DNA of 32,347 bases, taken from the NCBI GenBank assembly GCA_009103225.1, contig RHPI01002533.1:1055638-1087984 (forward strand), written 5' to 3'. The DNA comes from Chlorokybus atmophyticus. Lineage: Eukaryota; Streptophyta; Chlorokybophyceae; Chlorokybales; Chlorokybaceae. Shown here piece by piece: positions 14,378 to 23,903 of this stretch (its first letter is position 1; each line of letters begins with the position of its first letter). A program made the translations under genes and the position numbers. The notes below the pieces were generated by a model that was given only the letters and a program-made list of their open reading frames with translations, was not told the DNA's origin and did no database searches.

Positions 14378-15178
14378 TCAGGTGCACGGCCGTTGCCAAC
14401 ATTCAATCGGCCGGCAGGGGAAACATTTTGCGACGCATGCAAGCTCATCCAAATTATCTGGCTTAAAGCCGGTCTCGTCCGCATTGAAGATCGTTATTGA
14501 ATCATCAAAGCCCAGCTCCGCCAAGGTACGTGTGTACAAGTCATACAAAGCATTAAAGTTCTTTAAAGTGCAGGCCTGCCACCTTCTCTGGTTCAAGCTT
14601 TCTGCAACTCTGAGGCCAAGTTGTGCCGGCTTATGAACAAGCGGAGCCACTTGTAACCAGGTAGGCCACAACGTCTAAAGCACTGCATTCGTCCATCAGC
14701 GTCATTGCGCAGCATCTTCACCACCTGCAAGGCATCCATACCGGTGCGTATGACCCCTCCCCATGCATTCAACAAATGCATTTATAATAACCCACATAGG
14801 ACAATGCACGCATCTACACACACAGCTGAACACATGCAAGCCACGAGGCTGCCACACATGTGCATTGCATGCATAGTGCATTGTCACAGTTCTCACCTTT
14901 TGGAACACTGCACATCTGATCACAGCATAGCTGTAGTCTGCACACCAATTAATTCAGGTGACCAGTTCTTCTTCCTCCGCAGGAGTAATGATAGGTTGAC
15001 GGCCAGTACTGCGAGGGAGCTGCAGCTTAGAAGGGGTTGCACAGTAGTCAGAGAGTGTAGACTTGGGCATTCCATGTCTTGCAGCAGCATGTCTCAAGGG
15101 GGTTCCAGCCTTCACCTCTTCCACAGCAGCTCTTAGCTTCAAAGGGATCCCCTGTCCAGCCCAGTTGATGTAGCGCAT
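14378..15178 (-). pseudogene. Pogo/CENP-B-like DDE transposase, broken
   Basis: Minus-strand order is a Psq-type helix-turn-helix, a CENP-B-type helix-turn-helix, then the start of a DDE_1 catalytic domain, as in pogo/Tigger/Jerky transposases. From ATG 15178 the first part reads LRAAVEEVKAGTPLRHAAAR and HGMPKSTLSDY, then GRQPIITPAEEEELVT. An in-frame TGA (14954-14956) follows, after which the same frame continues INWCADYSYAVIRCAVFQK. An intron 14725-14896 (172 bp, GTGAGA...TTGCAG) then joins to VVKMLRNDADG and GLPGYKWLRLFISRHN. A -1 frameshift near 14614-14617 follows, and the next frame gives LRVAESLNQRRW and IFNADETGF with the first catalytic Asp. The domain stops at 14378 without the other catalytic residues. 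The TGA sits where family members commonly have Trp. Inactive relic is the simplest reading. Confidence 0.75.
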
Positions 15179-17041
15179 GCGAAGTTTTTGCTGTTGCCAG
15201 CAACAAAACGGAGGGCAGCCTTGCTGCAACCTTTGTGGCGCTTGAAGAGGCCAGAAGCATGGGGAGTGCTGGCACTTCACTTGCTGCAGCCAGCAGGCGT
15301 GCTGTCCTGCTGCAAACCACCACACCCTCAGACAAGCACAACCACAACATAGAGATGGGGGCTATGATGAGCGGTAAAAACACAGCTGAAACGCTGCAAC
15401 ACACGGCTGCTGTCGTGCCTTCCCTCATCGTGGCTCGAACTCGTCGTAAACCACCTTGTCATGCATGTCCGCATGCTATTGTACACCATGAGACCATGTC
15501 ATGCTATCTCATGCACTGCCTCTCATCACATGGTAGACACACATAATGAAAAATGCGTGTCCCCTTGCAAAAGGTAGGCAAGATGACCACAACTTGACTT
15601 GCAATCAGCCGTTCACTCGTCTAGAGCAGTCCAAACTCAATCCTCACTGAATGCACATGCTAAGGCAGCCCATACGGTGCATCGAAGTCGCAACAGTGTG
15701 ACACACACCCCTTCATGCACAGCAACGAACACGTGCACACACACCATACATGCAAGCATGTGCACAAGCATCCGCTCAGCCAAGAACCTCTTCCCAAAGG
15801 TGTTGCTTGCACTCCAGTAGGCCAACTTGCATCCAACCAAACTAGGAAACAAGCTAGCAAAGCCTTGTATACCACCGTTGAGCCCAAGCCCAACCAACTC
15901 TCCAACTACCCTAACTGTCAGTCTGCACCAGCATAGTAACAGTCATGATGGCGTTGATAAGTAACGGTAGACGGTTAGGAAAGGCTTATCCAAGCCTATC
16001 CTCTTCAAGTACACTTCAAGACGCATCTTTTGACGCCAACCCACGGCCAAAACGCCACTCCAACTGTAAGTTATGGCTTCTCAAAGTCACAACTCCAAAA
16101 CAGCTGCGCGGGATACTATAATGACTCAAATATGCTGTCAGCTTGGTATCTGACTGTAGATACGCCTTGAACACACCTCCCTCACGTCCATGAGGACCCA
16201 AACATGAGTTCCCAACAAAAACCCAACACATAAACCCTATAAAATGGCTACGAGAGCCGAAATCCCAAGGTCCATCCGTGCCGCCAGCCCCAAGGGCACC
16301 ATGCACATGACACTACATGCTCGCGCATGACACTGCTGAGACCCCCCGCACCCCTAACCCCCCACCACACAAACACATGTGGGTAGCACACTGCATTAGG
16401 CACAAATTGTATAGAGTTGCGGACAATAGAGGAGATGCTCACCTCGTTCACAGTGTCATCTTGCATGCCTTGGGATTCTTGTGTTGCGCGTGTCTCCACC
16501 ATGCCACATAGCACTTTACCGCCGCCCCCCCCCCTTCTTGCGGGCAGTCTCCTTGTTGCGGGCAGTGATGGCCTCTTTCTTCCTGTTGGCCTCATCTTGG
16601 TTGGCTTGCAGCATGTTGATGTANCCTGCCATTCTTGCCTCCATACCAAACCGCAACATACTCACAACCGCTCTCCTGCACTGCCATTTGTACCCCTTAT
16701 ACCCCATTATGTACTTTGCCCGCCACAGATTTCAAACCACTTGGGTTTAATCAAACCATTTTGTGGGTGTTACATAGACTTTAAGGGTTTTTACATAGAA
16801 TCTATAAGCTTCTAGATTGGTTAACCACACGCTTATCCTTGTAGGTTCAAAGTCAAACCGATTATGCGGACTAACTGCTATCTACTTGGTTAGACAGCTG
16901 CATTGGCGCCATAACTTGAGCATTTGACTTGACAGTTTACCTTTACAGATAAGGTCGGACATGATAGTAGCCACTGCAAAAGCAACCGCGCCATCTGGGC
17001 GCCAAACACTCCAGCAGCTGCCTAACAAGCTTGTATAGGCC
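15179..17041. other. Region without an identified gene
   Basis: Minus-strand frames at 15637-15905 and 16016-16306 have fairly natural composition (for example LGLNGGIQGFASLFPSLVGC and LRSHNLQLEWRFGRGLASKD) but match no family I know. They could be further transposon remnants. The part from 16628 to 17041 is AT-richer and shows no coding sequence. The C run 16524-16534 and the N at 16624 mark a scaffold join. Confidence 0.4.
16524..16627. other. Assembly join: C run, 95-bp duplicated segment (copy B), N
   Basis: A C run ends at 16534 and leads straight into the copy of 11514-11608 (16533-16627), which carries an N at 16624. The flanks differ from those of copy A. Confidence 0.85.
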
Positions 17042-17046
17042 GCATA
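17042..17046. repeat. Target-site duplication GCATA (left), chromovirus
   Basis: GCATA abuts the LTR at 17047 and is repeated exactly at 24120-24124 after the other LTR. Confidence 0.95.
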
Positions 17047-17572
17047 TGTAACAGCACCACCGTCGCCGGTGATGCCCCTTCAATCCTCTACCCCAATACC
17101 CACACCGCCTATGACAAGCCTTTCAGCGGCGTGGCCGCCACTGAGCAGAGAACTGAAAGTCCCCACATCAGATTGATGTGACCTTTTATATCAAGAGTAT
17201 ATCAACTATATAACTCTCGATAATTAACTCACAACTAGATATCGACCCTACAGATAGGGTAGATAGGAAATCTAGCGTGAGCCAATCACAGCTCAGATAA
17301 GGTACCTATCGATAAGGTACCTATCCAAAGATACCTATCGTAAGGTACCTAACGAGATAGTGATCACATTATATCGAATGTGACACTAAATAGGCTTGAA
17401 TAAGCGGTTCTACACCCATTGGGACTTATTTAAGCTATGATAAAGCATCATAGCCTTTAATAAGCGAGGAACCGTAGAAAAGAGGTATAAATAAGCATAT
17501 TTAAATACTTATTCATACAAAATGTGTTATTCAGGTAGCAATAATACCCCTATTATTATTGCTCCCGTTACA
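17047..17572 (-). repeat. 3' LTR of chromovirus
   Basis: 526 bp with TGTAAC...GTTACA termini. Two substitutions relative to the 5' LTR. It contains four tandem GGTACCT-type units at 17299-17356. Confidence 0.97.
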
Positions 17573-17585
17573 TTCCCCCCCACTT
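17573..17585 (-). other. Polypurine tract of chromovirus
   Basis: On the minus strand the sequence reads AAGTGGGGGGGAA directly before the 3' LTR. This is the expected site of plus-strand DNA priming. Confidence 0.85.
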
Positions 17586-17719
17586 AGGTTTTCAACGTCC
17601 TCGTTGAACTCAAGTTGATCAGGCTTGATTTCGAGTAATTGTAACCAGTGAGATAGCAGGAAATGACAGGGTGGTAATGAAACTGCACTGCCAGTCTGTC
17701 ATAAAACCAAGCCCACAGT

Positions 17720-20700
17720 TTATGGGACAGGACATGAATCCCAATAAGCTCGAAGCAACTCGCGGCAGTGCGTAAGATGCCTGTCGGGCTCCCAACTGTT
17801 ATGTTCCGGGCCATACCCTTTCCATTTCACCAAATAGCGAGTTGCGCGTCCTCGACCATTTAGCTTATGGTTCAATATAGCTTCCACCTCGTATTCGAGC
17901 TCGCTGTCCACCTCAACTGGCGGTGGTGGAGGCTGTGTTCTACCGTCTGAGCGGTAAGGTTTCAACAAGTTTACATGAAACACGTTGTGTATACGCACAC
18001 TTGGGGGCAATTGCAGTCGATAAGCGTGCGTACCAACTCTATCAGTGATAGAGAAAGGACCTAACCATCGGGGCAGCAACTTGCGAGCACCCGTACCTTT
18101 GATGGTTATGTTTTTTGCATTAAGCAAAACTTTATCGCTGACATCGAAAGTGGCCATTTTTCGATGTGTATCAGCATAAGCTTTTTGCCTGTCCTGTGCT
18201 TCTGACAGACACAGCTTGGCTCGAGCCAAATTTTCTTGCATATTAGTGGCAAATTCCTTTGCCGCTGGCACAGTCAGGGCATTGCGAGGTACACGCAATG
18301 ACGCTGGTGTGTTTGGGCGAATCCCATAATTTAAGAAAAATGGGGTTTCCTTTACACTTTCTTGCCACGCGTTGTTCACAGCGAACTCTGCCATTGGCAA
18401 GTACCTGTCCCAATCAGCATGATTAGGAGCCACATAGTGGCGAAGCATTTCTTCCAGTATTTGATTTGCTCGCTCAGTTTGACCGTCCGTTTGCGGGTGG
18501 AAAGCAGTCGACATGCTTTGTTTTACCCCCAACAATTCACAGACTTCTCGCCAAAACTTGGAGACAAAACGAGGATCACGATCTGTGACAAGTTCACGCG
18601 GTATACCGTGAACGCGAAAGACCGTGGACACAAATAAGTGTGCCAAGTCCCGTGCACTTACAGTTGTGCAACACGGGGCAAAATGCACCATTTTAGTCAA
18701 ACGGTCGACAAAAACCACAATAGCAGTGTATTTAGCTGCTGTTTCAGGTAGGTCAGTAATCAAATCCATACTGACACTATCCCACTTTTGTTCTGGAATT
18801 GCCAATGGTTTAAGCAATCCCGCTTGTTTTTGTCGTAGTGGCTTATTACGTTGACACACGTCACATGTGCGAACATATTGATCCACGTCAGCTGACATTG
18901 ACGGCCACCAGTATAACTGTTGCGCAGATTTGAGTGTTTTGTGTTTCCCCAAATGCCCAGCATACGGCGGGTCATGCACTGAATGTAAGCATTGCTTACG
19001 TAAGTCGCCCGAGTTGGGAATTGCCAACTGCTCCCCTTTATACCACAAATTGCTAACAGCAGTAAGCTGTTGCAAGTTGGTTTGACTGCTAAACCAAAGA
19101 TCTGAGTTATAACCTGCGGACACTTCCTTTAAGAAAGGATCTTCAGGCTGTTGTACATTACGCGTACTTCGAGAGCGCGTAAGTGCCAAAAGAGCAGGGC
19201 TGCGACTTAGTGGATCCGCCACATTGGTGCGACCCGGACGGTATTGCCAAGTGAAAGTGAAACGAGAAATGAATTCATTCCACCTAGCTTGCCGCCTCGA
19301 CAGATTTTGTTGCGTATGAAAGAATGTGAGCGGGTTGTGATCAGTAATCACTGAAAACTCCACCCCTTCCAAGTAGCAACGCCATGTGCGCAGCGCGTGC
19401 ACCACCCCGAGCAATTCCTGCTCAGTGGTTGTGTAATTACGTTCAGCAGGAATGAACTTTCTGCTTTCATATGCACATGGTCTGTCATCTTGTAGAAGGA
19501 CTGCCCCACACCCAATGGTGGAAGCATCACTGATCACCACAAAAGGCTTGGTGTGGTCGGGGAAGGCTAACACAGGGGCTTGTGTTAATGCATCTTTAAT
19601 GCGTGTAAAAGCAACCTCGTGTGCCTCCGTCCACACAAATTTAACATCTTTTCTTAGTAAAGATGTTAAAGGGTTTGCCATGCCAGAATATGCTCGCATG
19701 AACTTGCGGAAATAATTGGCTAGCCCCAAGAAAGCACGTAACTGATGTACATCCTTGGGTGGTGGCCAATCCTTTACCGCACACACCTTCTGAGGATCTG
19801 GTTTCAATCCTTCTTTGCCAATCACATGCCCTAAAAAGGGTAGTTCATCCTTTGCAAAGTTGCATTTGGACAGGTTGGCATAGAATTTGTGTTCACGTAA
19901 TCTAGCTAGAACCAATTCCACATGTTTGTGGTGGTCCTCCCGGGTTTTGCTGAACACAATAATGTCGTCTAGATATACCAGTACAAACTTGTACAATTCA
20001 TCAGCAAATACCGCATTCATTGCTGTCTGAAATGTAGCCGGTGCATTTGTTAACCCAAATGGTAACACTTTATACTCAAAGTGTCCTAGTGGGGTGCGAA
20101 ATGCAGTTTTTTGTATATCCGACGGGTGGATTTTGATTTGATGATAACCACTGGTCAAATCCAGCGTGCTGAACACTGTTGCACCTGACAGCTTATCAAA
20201 CAAATCATCAATCCGAGGCAAAGGGTATCTGTTTTTCACAGTGACCTTGTTCAACGCACGGTAATCAATACACATGCGTAGCTTGCCATTCTTTTTGGGC
20301 ACAAACAAAATTGGTGCACCAAAAGGAGATATGCTCTTTGTTATTAAACCTTTGTCCAATAACTCTTTGAGCTGTTTTTCCATCTCCGCGTGTTCTAAGG
20401 GACTTAGCCTGTATATAGGCCGCCAAGGTGGCTTTGCCCCCTCTTCTAACGGAATGGTATGATGTATGTTTCGATCGGGAGGCAACTCTGGGAGTTCATC
20501 CTGAAATACATCTGCGTATTGTTCCGTAAGTGACTGCACCACAGGGTCACTGATAGCCTGTTCAGCGGGTGTTTCCACCTGTCGTAAGTGCAGTAAGTAT
20601 ACGTCCTCACGTTTACGCATGCAACGTTTCAATTGCATAGCAGAGAGGAGCGGAACATTATCGCGTGGTATACGTGCGGGTACAGATGCTGTTAAAGTCA

Positions 20701-21451
20701 TCCTACGTTTCCCTTTACGAAGGGTGCACGTATTGGCTCGAGAGTCTAATTGTAAACCTGCTTCAGTGTGCCATTGTTCCCCTAAAACAACATCCACCCC
20801 GGGGATACCAATATCCACCACGATGAAGGCTGGTCGGGTTATATGGCCATTAATAACAAAACGCCCTTTTACCTCTCCCATTGCATTGAGAGTGGAACCA
20901 GCAGCACGTACATATGACGTGACTGGTGTGAAAGGAATGTTATTACGTTTCACCCAAGCATGTTCAACAAAGTTATGGTTTGCACCAGTATCAATCAATG
21001 CTGTACATGGTGTACCCATAAGTTGACTCTCAAATCTCCATTTGAGTGGCACTGAGTGACCATCAAATGTAGCTAATATCGGAGTGCCGTGATTGGTAGC
21101 AGACTTGATAAAGATCACTTGCAATGGTGAAGCTCCTGTATCTTTGCGTGAGAGTTGCATGATTACTTCTCCCCCTTTCAACAATCGCGACCACGGGCCA
21201 TGATATCGAGGGATAACTACACATGCAGTGATAGCATGTTGTAATTGCAACTCGTGTAAGTGCTTAACAGCAGTTACTAATTCAGAGAATGGAACATTGA
21301 TTAAAACACAACCGTTTGCATTTCTCAACACAGGTGGTGTGCTCATATCAGTCCATACATCTGATACATCGCAAAGAGAGGAAACTTTATCAAGAAGTAC
21401 AGAGTTTTTAAAGTCGTTCTGCTCGACTAAGCTACCAACCACGGACAATTC
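17720..21451 (-). CDS. pol: Pol polyprotein: protease, RT, RNase H, integrase, chromodomain
   Basis: The frame follows the gag UAG directly. Numbering residue 1 as the Leu (TTG) codon at 21448, it runs 1,242 residues to a TAA at 17720. Domains: aspartic protease (LIDTGANHNF, Asp153); reverse transcriptase about 360-540 (TLD at 428-430, catalytic YLDD at 492-495); Ty3-type RNase H about 630-745 (Asp641, Glu678, Asp703); integrase with a zinc-binding HHCC (His825, His832, Cys862, Cys865) and a DD35E core (Asp895, Asp956, Glu992). A GPF-type module (WLGPFSITDRVGTHAYRL) follows, then a chromodomain about 1184-1232 (YLVKWKGY, then NSWEP). Length and order match chromoviruses. There is no AUG before residue 35 (about 21346), so translation should depend on gag, by UAG readthrough. 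The protein copies element RNA to DNA and integrates it. Confidence 0.96.
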   Translation of the reverse strand, partial: ELSVVGSLVEQNDFKNSVLLDKVSSLCDVSDVWTDMSTPPVLRNANGCVLINVPFSELVTAVKHLHELQLQHAITACVVIPRYHGPWSRLLKGGEVIMQLSRKDTGASPLQVIFIKSATNHGTPILATFDGHSVPLKWRFESQLMGTPCTALIDTGANHNFVEHAWVKRNNIPFTPVTSYVRAAGSTLNAMGEVKGRFVINGHITRPAFIVVDIGIPGVDVVLGEQWHTEAGLQLDSRANTCTLRKGKRRMTLTASVPARIPRDNVPLLSAMQLKRCMRKREDVYLLHLRQVETPAEQAISDPVVQSLTEQYADVFQDELPELPPDRNIHHTIPLEEGAKPPWRPIYRLSPLEHAEMEKQLKELLDKGLITKSISPFGAPILFVPKKNGKLRMCIDYRALNKVTVKNRYPLPRIDDLFDKLSGATVFSTLDLTSGYHQIKIHPSDIQKTAFRTPLGHFEYKVLPFGLTNAPATFQTAMNAVFADELYKFVLVYLDDIIVFSKTREDHHKHVELVLARLREHKFYANLSKCNFAKDELPFLGHVIGKEGLKPDPQKVCAVKDWPPPKDVHQLRAFLGLANYFRKFMRAYSGMANPLTSLLRKDVKFVWTEAHEVAFTRIKDALTQAPVLAFPDHTKPFVVISDASTIGCGAVLLQDDRPCAYESRKFIPAERNYTTTEQELLGVVHALRTWRCYLEGVEFSVITDHNPLTFFHTQQNLSRRQARWNEFISRFTFTWQYRPGRTNVADPLSRSPALLALTRSRSTRNVQQPEDPFLKEVSAGYNSDLWFSSQTNLQQLTAVSNLWYKGEQLAIPNSGDLRKQCLHSVHDPPYAGHLGKHKTLKSAQQLYWWPSMSADVDQYVRTCDVCQRNKPLRQKQAGLLKPLAIPEQKWDSVSMDLITDLPETAAKYTAIVVFVDRLTKMVHFAPCCTTVSARDLAHLFVSTVFRVHGIPRELVTDRDPRFVSKFWREVCELLGVKQSMSTAFHPQTDGQTERANQILEEMLRHYVAPNHADWDRYLPMAEFAVNNAWQESVKETPFFLNYGIRPNTPASLRVPRNALTVPAAKEFATNMQENLARAKLCLSEAQDRQKAYADTHRKMATFDVSDKVLLNAKNITIKGTGARKLLPRWLGPFSITDRVGTHAYRLQLPPSVRIHNVFHVNLLKPYRSDGRTQPPPPPVEVDSELEYEVEAILNHKLNGRGRATRYLVKWKGYGPEHNSWEPDRHLTHCRELLRAYWDSCPVP

Positions 21452-21454
21452 CTA
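21452..21454 (-). promoter_or_regulatory. Single in-frame UAG between gag and pol (candidate readthrough site)
   Basis: On the minus strand the junction reads AAG AAA TAG GAA TTG TCC. Gag and pol share one frame, with only this stop between them. I see no obvious strong stem-loop directly downstream. Confidence 0.75.
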
Positions 21455-22531
21455 TTTCTTTTCTCTCTGCTGCTTGGCCTTCTGTGCATTCTGTTTTGCA
21501 TAGCACGTAGCCTCCCCATGACCTGTCTTCTTGCAGAAACTGCAAGTGATGATGGATTTGGCCGCATTGTAGGGGCCAGCAGGATGAGATGGTTTCGCCT
21601 TTTTCACAAAAGGTTTGTTGCCAGTGGCCGGGCGCTTTGCAGCTGAAACCGGGGCTGCCTCTTTTGCCGTGGTTTGCATGTTGGCGTGAGAGCGTTTTAC
21701 ACTGTCCACAGCAGCAACCATCTGCATCAGCATTGGTAAATCCGTCGAGGCCCACTCTTGCAAACTCGCGGGGTTGACGGCCACATGCTGCACGAGATCT
21801 GTGTCCAAGCCACGCCTGAACATATCCAGCTGATCAGCATCACTGATAGGTAGTTTGCCAGCATTGATCTTGCTGACAAACGACTGAAAATCCTGGATAT
21901 ACTGCTGAACCGGACGCCCGTTCTGACGCAGGTTGTGCAGCTGGTTGCGAGCAACCTGGGCAGGATCTGCGCCACCATAGCGCTGCTCCATGAAAAAGCA
22001 CAACTGATTCATTTCCCGCCCGAGGTTGGTATCCCGTTGCTTACGGCGGTACCACTCTGCCAAAGCATCGTTTGGGATCAGCAACTTAGCTACACGCAAT
22101 TTCCCCTCCTCAAAAATGTGAAGGGAGTTGACATAGTGTCGCAACTTCACAAGCCAGTCGAAGATGGCCGCTTGCTTGTTGGGAACAAACTCGGCAGGAC
22201 GAGCAAGTGCTTGAACATGTGGACCACCGTCAGCACGCTGCAGACGCTCGATCATATTCAGAACACGTTTGCCTTCACCCATCTGCCCCTCCCAATCTCG
22301 CCCCATAAAGGTGGTGAGCTTTGAAACTTTTTCTGCCAATAGGAAGAGAAAGTTCACGAATGAGACAATTGCCTCACGAGGGTCCTGATCATAGGTGCTA
22401 AGGAAATGCTCCATCAAGTCCTGCTGTGTCATGCGAATAGAAAACTCAGGGAATATAGAAGGTGATCTATCATCCACTGAAGCTTCCGCAGCTTTAGCAG
22501 CTTGAGACTCATCAGGTCTGATGTGCATCAT
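21452..22531 (-). CDS. gag: Gag polyprotein (capsid and nucleocapsid)
   Basis: 359 residues from the ATG at 22531 (two ATGs in tandem, MMHIRPDESQ) to the UAG at 21452. The central region, about residues 145-265, matches the Retrotrans_gag capsid pattern (ALAEWYRR, FFMEQRYGG, LHNLRQNGRPVQQYIQDFQS). A single CCHC zinc knuckle, CSFCKKTGHGEATC, lies at residues 330-343, followed by a basic Lys/Gln/Arg-rich tail. It forms the virus-like particle and packages element RNA. The frame is open upstream of the ATG to about 22753 without another ATG. A pyrimidine-rich stretch ending TTTTGCAG just after 22640 could be an intron acceptor, but I see no need for it. Confidence 0.92.
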   Translation of the reverse strand: MMHIRPDESQAAKAAEASVDDRSPSIFPEFSIRMTQQDLMEHFLSTYDQDPREAIVSFVNFLFLLAEKVSKLTTFMGRDWEGQMGEGKRVLNMIERLQRADGGPHVQALARPAEFVPNKQAAIFDWLVKLRHYVNSLHIFEEGKLRVAKLLIPNDALAEWYRRKQRDTNLGREMNQLCFFMEQRYGGADPAQVARNQLHNLRQNGRPVQQYIQDFQSFVSKINAGKLPISDADQLDMFRRGLDTDLVQHVAVNPASLQEWASTDLPMLMQMVAAVDSVKRSHANMQTTAKEAAPVSAAKRPATGNKPFVKKAKPSHPAGPYNAAKSIITCSFCKKTGHGEATCYAKQNAQKAKQQREKK

Positions 22532-22835
22532 CCGGATTCGGAATATCTTCCGTGGATGGAAATACCTCCTCACGGGAAAGTTGCTCTTTTTCTGAGCTCT
22601 CCCCTTTTGAGGTGGGCACCGAGTTTTCTTCCATTTGCCTGCAAAACAGGCAGAATGGGATAGTGAGAACCTCACCAATGGACCAGGTTTAACGAGAGGA
22701 TCAAAATGACCCCAAGTTGTAAAAGTCCCAAACAGAGTCCAAACCAGTCCCAAAATAGGAAATGTTGGATCTGGAGTGTCACCAAACAGAACAAGTCTGA
22801 GTGGGACCAGAATGTCCTAACCCTGTGTTGTCTTC

Positions 22836-22977
22836 AACCAAGTCCCAATCTCCAGGCCGAAGCCAGAGGGGGAGGGTTTCAGACTAACAGGGTTTGGGAA
22901 CAGATTGTCCTAGAACCTCCCCACAACTGTCCTAACCAAGTCCCGATCTCCAGGCCGAAGCCAGAGGGGGAGGGTTT
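22836..22977. repeat. 44-bp direct repeat pair in leader
   Basis: Copies 22836-22879 and 22934-22977 differ at one base (CCCAATC versus CCCGATC) and contain AGCCAGAGGGGGAGGGTTT. Confidence 0.85.
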
Positions 22978-23052
22978 GGGAACAGTTTGGTTTGAAACTT
23001 ACGGACCCGGGTCAAACGACCCGGCAAAGCTGCTGGCAGGTCACAGGTACGT

Positions 23053-23118
23053 CACAGGCATGCAACAGGCAAGCCACAGGCATGCAACAGGCAAGCCACA
23101 GGCATGCAACAGGCAAGC
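23053..23118. repeat. Three exact 22-bp tandem repeats in leader
   Basis: Units at 23053-23074, 23075-23096 and 23097-23118. Each combines CACAGGCATGC and AACAGGCAAGC. Confidence 0.9.
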
Positions 23119-23163
23119 CGCACGGTGACTAACTGTGACATGCACTGGCAAGCACAATGACAA

Positions 23164-23302
23164 GCAATCACCGCATGCAATGACAGGCAATCACTGCAAG
23201 CAATGACAGTGCACTAAGTGTGATAAACAGTGATGGCACACTAGCAAGCCGCAATCACCGCATGCAATGACAGGCAATTACTGCAAGCAATGATAGTGCA
23301 CT
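23164..23302. repeat. 52-bp direct repeat pair in leader
   Basis: Copies at 23164-23215 and 23251-23302 differ at two positions. The unit is itself made of CAATGACAG/GCAATCAC-type words. Confidence 0.85.
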
Positions 23303-23574
23303 GGCAAGCCACTGTGTGATGTGCATGAAAGTACACACGTGCACTTGGCAAGCACCTGGCAAGCAGCTGACAAGCAGGCAAGCAGGCAAGTCACCGACGT
23401 GTGATGGTACCTCAACGTGGAGAGGCCGCCTCTTTGATAGGTGGCTTCAACGTGGAGGTAGCGCAGGGAAGCGAACTTGAAGCTTGGGCTGCGTGGACGA
23501 ATAGGAGGCCGCCGCCGACGCCTTCTGATTGGCCGAAAGCAGGTCGCCGCCCCCTATAAGTACCCACGTCACCC

Positions 23575-23592
23575 CTCAGCTCCTGGATACCA
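23575..23592 (-). other. Primer-binding-site candidate
   Basis: One base inside the 5' LTR the minus strand reads TGGTATCCAGGAGCTGAG. TGG complements a tRNA CCA end. The first seven bases match the TGGTATC start of initiator-methionine-tRNA-type sites, but the following bases diverge, so the primer tRNA is uncertain. Confidence 0.6.
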
Positions 23593-23730
23593 ATGTAACA
23601 GCACCACCGTCGCCGGTGATGCCCCTTCAATCCTCTACCCCAATACCCACACCGCCTATGACAAGCCTTTCAGCGGCGTGGCCGCCACTGAGCAGAGAAC
23701 TGAAAGTCCCCACATCAGATTGATGTGACC

Positions 23731-23737
23731 TTTTATA
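23731..23737 (-). promoter_or_regulatory. TATA box candidate in 5' LTR
   Basis: The minus strand reads GATATAAAAGG. Transcription would start about 25-30 bases further on, leaving roughly 110 bases of R-U5 before the primer site. An AT-rich TATTTAAATA nearer the LTR start is an alternative. The same motif is in the 3' LTR at 17184-17190. Confidence 0.5.
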
Positions 23738-23845
23738 TCAAGAGTATATCAACTATATAACTCTCGATAATTAACTCACAACTAGATATCGACCCTACAG
23801 ATAGGGTAGTTAGGAAATCTAGCGTGAGCCAATCACAGCTCAGGT

Positions 23846-23903
23846 AAGGTACCTATCGATAAGGTACCTATCCAAAGATACCTATCGTAAGGTACCTAAC
23901 GAG
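23846..23903. repeat. Four tandem GGTACCT-type units in LTR
   Basis: Units of 13-15 bp: AAGGTACCTATCGAT, AAGGTACCTATCCAA, AGATACCTATCGT, AAGGTACCTAACGAG. They lie in the presumed U3, so an enhancer-like role is possible. Confidence 0.7.

Larger units (their letters stand above)
22532..23593 (-). other. Chromovirus 5' leader with internal repeats
   Basis: About 1,060 bp between the 5' LTR and gag, with no conserved frame. It holds three repeat families: a 44-bp pair (22836-22879, 22934-22977), three exact 22-bp units (23053-23118), and a 52-bp pair (23164-23215, 23251-23302). Also present is a CAAGCAGG-rich patch near 23365-23390. Leaders of LTR elements carry packaging and dimerisation signals, and these repeats may contribute. 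Confidence 0.7.

Noticed and set aside
21448-21448. TTG as an initiation codon for pol, and TTG at 22753 for gag
   Set aside because: Eukaryotic initiation at TTG is unlikely. Gag has a proper ATG at 22531, and pol is better explained as a gag extension through the UAG.
23053-23390. CRISPR-like array
   Set aside because: The 22-bp units are directly tandem without spacers and lie in a retrotransposon leader of a eukaryote.
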